This document shows positions 51,499-58,419 of a DNA stretch of 58,419 nucleotides, one piece after another; within the stretch, counting starts at the first letter, position 1, and each line of letters opens with the position of its first letter. This stretch comes from CAYLSV01 sp964386435 (lineage in GTDB: Bacteria; Planctomycetota; Phycisphaerae; Tepidisphaerales; Tepidisphaeraceae). Location of the stretch: positions 1 to 58,419 of the forward strand of contig CAYLSV010000013.1 of NCBI GenBank assembly GCA_964386435.1. The letters run 5' to 3'. A model generated the notes under the pieces. That model did no database searches. It was not told the origin of the DNA and was given only the letters and a program-made list of their open reading frames with translations. The translations under genes were made by a program, and so were the position numbers.

Positions 51499-54060
51499 TC
51501 AAAGTCGTGGGTCCACCGGCTCGCTCTTTAGCGCCAGGACGCCGAAGACGCACTCGTGGACCTGCCGCAGCGGTTTGCGGTCGACGAAGCGGTGCAATGC
51601 TTCCAGGCCCAAGGCGAACTCGCGGGTGGCCAGTGACCGCTTCGCCCCCAGGCCGCGGCGCCGAAGCTGGTCGAGGTGGTCGGTGTAGGTCGGGCCGTAA
51701 ATGATCCGCAAGTACTCGCGGCCACGCACTTTGACCGCCGGTTGAACCAGGCCGCGGCGGCCGCGGACGATCCAGTCGAGCGGCTTGACCACCATGCCCT
51801 CGCCACCGTTGGCGGTGTAGTTTTCCCACCACGCCGTCGCCTCGGCTTCGGCGTCGGGATGGGTCAAATCGACGCGGCGGTGGTCGGTCGCCATCAGCAC
51901 GTCGTCGTGCTCGGCGAGGCGGGCGAAGGTGGCCATGTGCCAGGCGTGGTCGCGGTCCGTGAAGACTTGCCCCTCGGCGGCGAGCAGGTGGAACGGGGCG
52001 AGCCGCAGATCATCGACCTTCTCGACCGGCCAGCAGTAGCGGCGGTAGGCGTCGATGTAGCCGTCGACCATGCGGCGGTCACCGGCGGTGCGGGCGAGCA
52101 ACTCGGCGAGGTCGCCGGCAGCGTCGCCATGGCGTTCGACGGCCTGTTGCAGCAAAGCCTCGGCGGCGGCGAGGTTGTTCTTCGCCACGCTGCCGACCGC
52201 GGCGTACTGCGTCCGCAGCAGGTCCTGCGCCTTGGCCGACCACGGCATGAGCTCGCAATCGAGCACGAGCCAGTCGGTTGCCAGCTCGTCCCAAAGCCCG
52301 GTCTTCTCGATCGCGCCGCGGAGGCGGTCCAGCAGTGGCCGCTCGACATCGTCGCCCACAAACCGCCGGCCGGTGCGGGTGTGGATGATGCCGCCGCTCT
52401 GCGCCGTTGCCTCGTCGAGACCGAAGCGTGCCGCAGCCGCCTCGGCGTCGCGGCAGACGATGGCGACGGCCCGGCTGCCCATGTGCTTCGCCTGGCAAAT
52501 GACCTGCTCCACGCCCTCGCCGCGGAAGTAGGCGAACGCCTCGGCCGGGTGCTCCAGCACGTCCGGCCGCGCGCTCGTCGCCGGCGGCGACATCGTCGGC
52601 GGCAGGTAAACCAGCCAGCGCGGGTCAATTGCGAACCGCGACATCACCTCCAGCGCCGCCGCAGCGTTCTCCGCCCGCACCGTCACCTTCGGCCCCAGCC
52701 GTGTCTCGACGAACCGCTTGCCGATCACGTCGCCCAGGTCGAGCAGATCGCCTTCGACCACATCGTCCGCCACCGCCCCGATCGGCCGGGCCGGCTCGGC
52801 GTACTGTCGCTGCGCCGGCACGCTGACCACCTCCCGCTCCGGCCACCGCAGGGCCGAGAGCTTGCCGCCGAAGCAGCAACCGGTGTCGAGGTTCAGCGTG
52901 TGGTTCACCACCGTCAGCGGCCAATCGGCATCCGGCACGGGCGTGTGGCCGTAGACGACAACCGTCTCGCCGCGGTAGTCGCGGGCCCAGTCCAGCCGCT
53001 CGGGCAGGCCGAACTCGTCGACCTCGCCGGTCGTCTCGCCGTAGAGGCAAAACTCCCGCACCCGCCCGCTCGCCCGGCCGATGTACTTCTCCTTCAGCCC
53101 GGCGTGCGCCACCGCCAGCTTGCCGCCGTCGAGGACGTAGTGGCTGATGAGCGAATCGAGGAACTTGGCCACTTCCTGCCGGAAATTCTCAGGTTCGGCC
53201 TCCAGCTTTTCCATCGTCTCGGCGAGGCCGTGGTTCCGCTGAACCTTCTTGCCACGCAGCGCACGGAGCAGCTTCACGTCATGGTTGCCCGGCACGCACA
53301 GCGCGATGCCGCTCTTCACCGCGTCCATCACCAACCGCAACACCGCCACCGGCTCCGGCCCGCGATCCGTCAAATCCCCCAGAAACACCAGCTTCCGCCC
53401 CGGCGGCCCCTCAGTCGGCCCGCCGAGCTGTTGGCCGTAGCCGAGCTTTGCCAGCAGCTCGATCAACTCGTCGTGGCAGCCGTGGATGTCGCCGACGATG
53501 TCGAACGGCCCGGCATCATCGCGGCGATCGTTCCACAGCTTCTGCCGCTCGATTGTCGCGGCGTCGATCTGCTCGACCGAGTTCAGCACCGTGACGTTGC
53601 GGAAGCCTTCCCGCTGCAAGCCACGCAGCGAGCGGCGTAGCGCGATGAGGTGGTTCCGCACCACGTGGTTGCCGAACTGCCGGTCGGGCCGGCTCTCGTT
53701 GCGTGCCCGGCACACCTCCTCCGGCGTGTCCAGCACGATGGCCACCGGCAGCACGTTGTGCTCGCGGGCGAGGGCGACCAGCGGTGCCCGATCTTCGCGG
53801 CGCACGTTGGTCGCGTCGATCACAGTCAGCTTGCCGCGGGCCAATCGTTTGCCGGCGATGTACTGCAGCACGTCGAACGCGTCGGGCGTCGCCGTTTGGT
53901 CGTTCGGGTCGTCGCTGATCAGGCCGCGGCACTCATCGGACGAGATGATTTCGGTCGGCAGGAAGTGTCGCTTGGCAAACGTACTCTTGCCGCCGCCGCT
54001 GGGGCCGATGAGGACGATGAGCGAAAGCTGGGGGATTTTGATGAGGTTGCGGTCGCTCAT
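51499..54060 (-). CDS. pnkp: Polynucleotide kinase-phosphatase-ligase, RNA repair
   Basis: 853 residues in the three-domain order of bacterial Pnkp. Kinase: GPSGGGKST (19-27) and IDATNVRREDRAPLVALARE. Phosphatase (binuclear metallo type): GDIHGCHDE (190-198), GDLTDRGP (228-235), GNHD (258-261), YGHTPVPD. Ligase: QAKHMGSRA with the adenylated Lys at about 525, GGIIHTRTGRRFV, and NGGEGMVVKPLDWIVRGRRG. With Hen1 it repairs ribotoxin-cleaved RNA such as tRNA. Start ATG 54060 overlaps the hen1 stop (ATGA). Complete and typical in length. Confidence 0.95.
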   Translation of the reverse strand: MSDRNLIKIPQLSLIVLIGPSGGGKSTFAKRHFLPTEIISSDECRGLISDDPNDQTATPDAFDVLQYIAGKRLARGKLTVIDATNVRREDRAPLVALAREHNVLPVAIVLDTPEEVCRARNESRPDRQFGNHVVRNHLIALRRSLRGLQREGFRNVTVLNSVEQIDAATIERQKLWNDRRDDAGPFDIVGDIHGCHDELIELLAKLGYGQQLGGPTEGPPGRKLVFLGDLTDRGPEPVAVLRLVMDAVKSGIALCVPGNHDVKLLRALRGKKVQRNHGLAETMEKLEAEPENFRQEVAKFLDSLISHYVLDGGKLAVAHAGLKEKYIGRASGRVREFCLYGETTGEVDEFGLPERLDWARDYRGETVVVYGHTPVPDADWPLTVVNHTLNLDTGCCFGGKLSALRWPEREVVSVPAQRQYAEPARPIGAVADDVVEGDLLDLGDVIGKRFVETRLGPKVTVRAENAAAALEVMSRFAIDPRWLVYLPPTMSPPATSARPDVLEHPAEAFAYFRGEGVEQVICQAKHMGSRAVAIVCRDAEAAAARFGLDEATAQSGGIIHTRTGRRFVGDDVERPLLDRLRGAIEKTGLWDELATDWLVLDCELMPWSAKAQDLLRTQYAAVGSVAKNNLAAAEALLQQAVERHGDAAGDLAELLARTAGDRRMVDGYIDAYRRYCWPVEKVDDLRLAPFHLLAAEGQVFTDRDHAWHMATFARLAEHDDVLMATDHRRVDLTHPDAEAEATAWWENYTANGGEGMVVKPLDWIVRGRRGLVQPAVKVRGREYLRIIYGPTYTDHLDQLRRRGLGAKRSLATREFALGLEALHRFVDRKPLRQVHECVFGVLALKSEPVDPRL

Positions 54061-55502
54061 GAGTCGCCCGCCTTTCGGAACACGGCCATCTGCGACAGCG
54101 ACCCGGCGGCCTCATCCGCGGGGCCGACGCCGGTGAGGTCAACGGCGTAGCCGAACTCGGCGGCGATGCGGTCGCACCACTTCCCGAACGCCTCGCGGCC
54201 CCACTCGAAGCGGTGGTCGCGGTGGCGGAACTGCCCCGCCGGCAGCGTCGGCAGCACGGCGTTGTAGTCGGCGTTGGGCGTCGTCACCACCACCGTCGGC
54301 GGCGCGACGTGCCCGAACACCACGCGGCCCAGCGCCGGCAGCCGGGGCAAATCGAGGTGCTCGATGACCTCCACCAACACGGCCGCGTCGAAGCCGCCGG
54401 GGCCGGCGAGGTCGCCGCCGGGTTCGAGCCGTTTGTCGCGGTAGGTGAGGGCGCCTTGGGCGAGATCGATGCGGGCCCGCTTCGCCTCCGGCAGCCGCTC
54501 AAACTTCAGGCGGCGCTCGGCCACGTCCAGCGTGTGCGGCGAGACGTCGACGCCAACGATCCGCTCAAACTGCCGGTCGGCGAGCAAGTGCCGCAGCAGT
54601 CGGCCCTCGCCGCAGCCGAGGTCCAGCACGCGGCGGCTGCCGGTGTTCTTCAGCGTGTCGATCACCGCGTGCAGCCGTTGCTCGTGGACCGACAGCCCGC
54701 CGGCCGCCGCCGTTTCGACGGCCTCCTCGGCGGCGAGTTGGGCCGGCTCGTCATCGGCCACCGGCTCGTCGGCAATGAGCCGTTCGAGCGCCTGCCGCAC
54801 CAGCGAGCCGCGGCGGTTCAGGTAACGCCGCGCGATCTCCTCCCGCAGCGGGTGCTCGCCGAGCCAGCCCTCGCCGCGGTGCAGGAGTTTTTCCAGCTCG
54901 TCCTGGCCGACGTAGTAATGCTTCTGGTCGTCGAGCACCGGGATGAGCACGTACAAATGCCCGAGCAAATCGGCCAGCTTCGTCGTCGCCGTGAGCGTGA
55001 CGTTGAAGTACCGCCCTTCGCCCCACTCCGAGAAATTCTCGTCCAACGGCAACCGCTGGGCCGTCACGTCGTAACCCAACGGCTCGAACAACTCGCGCAA
55101 AAACCCCTCGCCGCCCCGGCACGGCAAACCGTGCACCGTCGCCGCCAGCGGGATCGGTTGGTCGACCAACGCCGGCCGCTCGTTGCTCCGCCCGCCCAGT
55201 GCGCTGCCGTAGACCTGCGCGATGGCGACCGACAGGAACGACCCGGCCGCATACGGCCGATCGTTCACGTACTGCCCGAGCGCGAACGCCGATACCTGCT
55301 TCCCCGGCCGCCCGCGGACCAAATTGATCGGATCGACGTCGAGCATGAGCACGGCAACGCATTCGGCGTCGTCGGCCTTCGGGTAGAACACGTGCACGTC
55401 GCCGAACGGCAGCGCCTTTTTCTGCGGGCGAGCCGGGTTCTTGTGCAGCAGGAAGCCGAGGTCGGTGGCCGGTTGGTGCGTGGTGGACAGCGTCAGCAGC
55501 AC
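54057..55502 (-). CDS. hen1: 3'-terminal RNA ribose 2'-O-methyltransferase Hen1
   Basis: 481 residues, GTG start at 55502. The N-terminal half (TLSTTHQPATDLGFLLHKNP, FYPKADDAECVAVLMLDVDP, RPYAAGSFLSVAIAQVYGSA) is the bacterial Hen1-N domain, which activates the ligase of Pnkp. The C-terminal half is a methyltransferase: RRVLDLGCGEGRLLRHLLAD (motif I), VEVIEHLDLPRLPAL with the metal-binding E-x-x-E-H, and RHRDHRFEW, the His residues for Mg/Mn. It methylates the 2'-OH before ligation so that the repaired junction resists a second cut. Coupled to pnkp by ATGA overlap. Confidence 0.95.
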   Translation of the reverse strand: MLLTLSTTHQPATDLGFLLHKNPARPQKKALPFGDVHVFYPKADDAECVAVLMLDVDPINLVRGRPGKQVSAFALGQYVNDRPYAAGSFLSVAIAQVYGSALGGRSNERPALVDQPIPLAATVHGLPCRGGEGFLRELFEPLGYDVTAQRLPLDENFSEWGEGRYFNVTLTATTKLADLLGHLYVLIPVLDDQKHYYVGQDELEKLLHRGEGWLGEHPLREEIARRYLNRRGSLVRQALERLIADEPVADDEPAQLAAEEAVETAAAGGLSVHEQRLHAVIDTLKNTGSRRVLDLGCGEGRLLRHLLADRQFERIVGVDVSPHTLDVAERRLKFERLPEAKRARIDLAQGALTYRDKRLEPGGDLAGPGGFDAAVLVEVIEHLDLPRLPALGRVVFGHVAPPTVVVTTPNADYNAVLPTLPAGQFRHRDHRFEWGREAFGKWCDRIAAEFGYAVDLTGVGPADEAAGSLSQMAVFRKAGDS

Positions 55503-55544
55503 GGCCGAGCTTACGGTGCCTGATCACCGGCCAACAATGACCCG

Positions 55545-56834
55545 ATGATCCACGACGCCTTCCCGACTCGGCCCGAACTTTCCGGCGACGTGACGGTTCG
55601 TGACCTGACGCCGGACCTGGGCGGGTGCATCGTGCGGTTCTTCGACACGCCGGCGATCAGCCCGGGCGGCCGGTATTTGGCGTGCTTCCGCCTGCCGTTC
55701 GAGGATCGGCTGCCGCGGCCGGGCGAGCGGGGGGAGATCGTGATCGTCGATTTGCACGAAGGGCCGGCCGCGACGCGGGTGGTGGCGACGACAGCCGGGT
55801 GGGAGCCGCAACTCGGGGCGAACCTCAACTGGGGCGGCGACGACCGCACGCTGCTGTTCGCCGACGTGGACGAGGCGCCGTGGACGCCCCAGACCGTGGT
55901 GCTCGACTGGCCCAAGGGCGAGCGGCGCCGGCTCGACGCACCGATCTATCACGCCTCGCCCGACGGCCGGTCCGTGGTTGGCACGAACCCTCGCTTGATG
56001 TGCCGCACGCAACGCGGGTACGGCATCGTGGTGCCGGATGAACACTGCCAACCGCGGATCGGGGCGCCGGTCGATGACGGTGTGTGGCTGACGGAAACTG
56101 ACAGCGGCGAAAAGCAGCTGCTCCACAGCCTCGCCAACGTCGTCGACGAGTTCGGCGGTGAGCTTGGCATCGAGCAACCTGACGATTGGCGGATCTACGC
56201 GTTCCACTGCAAAATTGCCCCGACGAACGATTGCCTGCTGTTCACGCTCCGCTACCTGCCGGCCGGTCACGCGGGCATGGATGCGATCCGGGACAAGCAG
56301 TCGGGCCTGAACTTCGCCGTGTTCACGAGTCGGCTCGACGGCTCGGAGCTGGCGCTGGTGCTCGGGCCCGACCGCTGGAAGCACGGCGGCCACCATGTCA
56401 ACTTCGCCCCCGACGGCCAATCGCTCACCGCCAACCTACGCGACGTTGATCCAATTGACCCGAAGGCGATGCGGTTTGTCCGCACGTCAGTGGATCGCGA
56501 CGACGTGCAAATCATGCTGCCCGGCGTCCAAGGCGGCGGCCACCCGACGCTCCACCCGGACGGCCGACATCTGCTGTCCGACTGCTACTGGCGCGAGCAG
56601 TGGGCCGACCCCGTCACGGGCACCACGCCGCTGCGGTGGCTCGACCTCCACACTGGCGAGGAACGGCACGTCGCCCGCGCTGCCAATCAGCCGATCGTCG
56701 ACGAGCCGACGCTGCGCATCGACCCCCACCCGTGCTGGGACCGCACTTGGCAGTTCGTCACCTTCAATTCGGTGATCAATGGCCAGCGGCACGTGATGCT
56801 CGCCGACATGCGGCCGCTGCTCGGGGCGACCTAA
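55545..56834 (+). CDS. Beta-propeller protein, oligogalacturonate-lyase/TolB-like
   Basis: 429 residues without a signal peptide. Repeated WD40-like/TolB motifs: ISPGGRYLACFRLPFEDRLP, ASPDGRSVVGTNPRLMCR, HHVNFAPDGQSLTANLRDVD, HPTLHPDGRHLLSDCYWREQ, and the end HPCWDRTWQFVTFNSVINGQ with ADM. This pattern is that of the oligogalacturonate-lyase-type seven-bladed propeller family, in which planctomycetes have many members of unknown substrate. It starts 42 nt from the divergent hen1 gene and lies 11 nt upstream of trpE. Confidence 0.65.
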   Translation: MIHDAFPTRPELSGDVTVRDLTPDLGGCIVRFFDTPAISPGGRYLACFRLPFEDRLPRPGERGEIVIVDLHEGPAATRVVATTAGWEPQLGANLNWGGDDRTLLFADVDEAPWTPQTVVLDWPKGERRRLDAPIYHASPDGRSVVGTNPRLMCRTQRGYGIVVPDEHCQPRIGAPVDDGVWLTETDSGEKQLLHSLANVVDEFGGELGIEQPDDWRIYAFHCKIAPTNDCLLFTLRYLPAGHAGMDAIRDKQSGLNFAVFTSRLDGSELALVLGPDRWKHGGHHVNFAPDGQSLTANLRDVDPIDPKAMRFVRTSVDRDDVQIMLPGVQGGGHPTLHPDGRHLLSDCYWREQWADPVTGTTPLRWLDLHTGEERHVARAANQPIVDEPTLRIDPHPCWDRTWQFVTFNSVINGQRHVMLADMRPLLGAT

Positions 56835-56845
56835 TCTCCCCCGCC

Positions 56846-58336
56846 ATGACCCGGCACGCCCCCGACTTCGAGACGTTCGCCAAGCTCGCCGGCGAGGGGT
56901 TCGGCCGGATCCCGATCCACCGGCGGTTGCTGTCGGATCGGCTCACGCCGGTCGGGGCGTTCGCCTTGCTCGGCGACGGGCCGCAGGCGTTTTTGCTCGA
57001 AAGCGTCGTCGGCGGCGAGCGGGTGGGGCGGCACAGCTTCATCGCGTTCGACCCGATCGGCACCTACGAGCCGGGCGAGGCGACCACCGACCCGCTGGCG
57101 GAGCTTTCTGAAAAGCTGGGGAGTTTACGGACTTGGCGCGACGCGGCGCTGCCGAGCTTCACCGGCGGCGTTGTCGGCTACGCCGGCTACGACCTGATGC
57201 GGTACTACGAGCCGGGCAAGCTCGGCAACTCGACGCCGAGCGACGACCGTGGTCTGCCCGACGTCCACTTCGGCTTCTACGACCGGCTGGTCGTCTTCGA
57301 CAACGTCGACAAGACGCTGACCGTGATCGCCAACGCCAAGGTGCCGGCGAAGGCATCGGCCATCGACGTGAAGCGGGCGTACGAGACGGCGTGCGGGCAG
57401 ACCGACGAGATCGTCCGCCGCCTTGACCGCCCAGTGCCGCTGCGGCTGGGCGGCGTGCAGATCCCGAGCGAGCTTTCGCTGGAAGTCGAGGCCAACCACG
57501 ATCGCGCCAGCTACGAGGCGGCCGTCGCTCGCGGCAAGGAGTACATCGCGGCGGGCGACATCTTCCAGTTCGTGCCGAGCATGCGGCTGCGGGTGCGGTC
57601 GGGCGCTGAGCCGCTGGACGTGTACCGGGCGCTGCGGGCGATCAACCCGTCGCCGTACATGTTTTTCCTGAAAACGCCCCGGTGCACGCTCATCGGCAGC
57701 AGCCCGGAGATTCTCTGCCAGGTCCGCGACGACCCGACGGGCGGCGGCAAGCTGGTTGAGAGCCGCCCGCTGGCCGGCACCCGCCGCCGAGGCCGGACGC
57801 CAACCGAGGACGCCGCGCTCGAGGCCGAGCTGCGGGCCGATCCGAAGGATGTGGCCGAGCACGTGATGCTCGTCGATTTGCACCGCAACGACGTCGGCCG
57901 CGTCGCCACGCCCGGGTCGGTGACGCTGGCCGAGACGATGAGCGTCGAGCGGTACAGCCACGTGATGCACCTTTCCAGCGACGTCATCGGCCGGCTGAAG
58001 CCCGAGATGAGCGCCCTCGACGCCCTGCGGGTCAGCCTGCCGGTCGGCACGGTCAGCGGGGCGCCCAAGATCCGCGCGATGCAGATCATCGACGAGTTCG
58101 AGCCGACCAAGCGCGGCCCCTACGGCGGGGCCGTCGGCTACGCCGACCACGCCGGCAACCTCGACACCTGCATTGCCCTGCGGACCATTGTCCACCACGG
58201 CGACTGCTACGACGTCCAGGCCGGCGCCGGCGTCGTCGCCGACAGCGACCCGGCTGCGGAGTACGAAGAGTGCCGCCACAAGGCCGAGGCCCTGCTACGC
58301 GCCGTCGAAGCGGCCGACGCGGGACTCCCGAGTTGA
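56846..58336 (+). CDS. trpE: Anthranilate synthase component I
   Basis: 496 residues; converts chorismate and glutamine (with TrpG) to anthranilate, the first step of tryptophan synthesis. FLLESVVGGERVGRHSFIAF carries the tryptophan-binding LLES motif, so feedback inhibition is likely. Catalytic blocks: LIGSSPEILCQV, ESRPLAGTRRRG, VDLHRNDVGRV, SLPVGTVSGAPKIRAMQIID, and the C-terminal AGAGVVADSDPAAEYEEC. No trpG or other trp genes are in the window. It lies 11 nt after the propeller gene; the stop is followed at once by an 8-bp tandem repeat. TrpE rather than PabB because of the LLES motif. Confidence 0.93.
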   Translation: MTRHAPDFETFAKLAGEGFGRIPIHRRLLSDRLTPVGAFALLGDGPQAFLLESVVGGERVGRHSFIAFDPIGTYEPGEATTDPLAELSEKLGSLRTWRDAALPSFTGGVVGYAGYDLMRYYEPGKLGNSTPSDDRGLPDVHFGFYDRLVVFDNVDKTLTVIANAKVPAKASAIDVKRAYETACGQTDEIVRRLDRPVPLRLGGVQIPSELSLEVEANHDRASYEAAVARGKEYIAAGDIFQFVPSMRLRVRSGAEPLDVYRALRAINPSPYMFFLKTPRCTLIGSSPEILCQVRDDPTGGGKLVESRPLAGTRRRGRTPTEDAALEAELRADPKDVAEHVMLVDLHRNDVGRVATPGSVTLAETMSVERYSHVMHLSSDVIGRLKPEMSALDALRVSLPVGTVSGAPKIRAMQIIDEFEPTKRGPYGGAVGYADHAGNLDTCIALRTIVHHGDCYDVQAGAGVVADSDPAAEYEECRHKAEALLRAVEAADAGLPS

Positions 58337-58419
58337 AGACGCAGAGACGCAGAGAGGCAGAGACGCAGAGACGCAGAGACGCAGAGACGCAGAGACGCAG
58401 AGACGCAGAGACGCAGAGA
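58337..58419 (+). repeat. Tandem 8-bp repeat (AGACGCAG)n
   Basis: About 10.4 copies of AGACGCAG, starting directly after the trpE stop codon and running to the window edge; the third copy is AGAGGCAG. It is not coding in a frame that I can support. It may continue beyond the window. Confidence 0.95.

Noticed and set aside
58337..58419. CRISPR array
   Set aside because: Repeat unit is 8 bp with no spacers, so it is a simple tandem repeat.

Overview
The window reads as a high-GC bacterial scaffold from a Phycisphaerae-like planctomycete. The lineage call is inferred from gene content: four PEP-CTERM surface proteins, three of them ending in paired dockerin-type EF-hand repeats just before the sorting signal; two prepilin-like proteins with the DG-type ending common in planctomycetes; an ECF sigma factor next to a Ser/Thr kinase with TPR-like repeats; and a CrtI-family carotenoid enzyme. 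Four runs of N (3592-3677, 7829-7838, 11370-11419, 24627-24636) and two frame breaks in otherwise conserved genes (ahcY, a DsbA-like gene) mark it as a draft assembly or MAG.

Layout. 1-11.2 kb, minus strand: an RCC1-repeat PEP-CTERM protein, an ECF sigma factor, a Ser/Thr kinase, a giant T5SS/PEP-CTERM repeat protein and a B12-type radical SAM protein. 11.4-15.2 kb, minus: S-adenosylhomocysteinase (frame-broken), a small membrane protein, an ArsR-HTH/methyltransferase fusion that is probably their regulator (a sigma70-like promoter with an inverted repeat at the start site is visible), and an SGNH hydrolase. 15.3-27 kb: an FAD reductase, a GDP-mannose 3,5-epimerase-like enzyme, a large AsmA-like protein, a FlaA1/CapD-like dehydratase, a CPA1 antiporter, an HD-GYP protein and a DsbA-like protein. 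27-32 kb, minus: a coupled set of LCAT-like lipoprotein lipase, a flavoprotein fused to a polyferredoxin, and a DUF547 protein. 32-36.9 kb: a prepilin-like protein, a CrtI-type desaturase and a HAF-repeat PEP-CTERM protein.

37-40.7 kb holds a kaiB-kaiC-hybrid histidine kinase operon with the KaiC phosphosites conserved and no kaiA. 41-51 kb: a second prepilin, a fourth PEP-CTERM protein, HrpB helicase, an acyltransferase, a Gfo/Idh oxidoreductase, an RnfC-like and an RnfD-like protein separated by a divergent PhzF-type gene, and a TlpA-like thioredoxin. 51.4-55.5 kb: tRNA-Glu facing the Pnkp-Hen1 RNA-repair operon. 55.5-58.4 kb: a beta-propeller protein and TrpE, ending in an 8-bp tandem repeat.

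Scattered between genes is a family of paired palindromes (REPIN-like), whose hairpin stems change in a compensatory way from copy to copy. A second, unrelated palindrome pair and a very long near-perfect hairpin are also present. The most noteworthy items are the KaiBC-kinase operon, the REPIN family, the orphan RnfC/RnfD pair and the ArsR-methyltransferase/ahcY operon with its visible operator.
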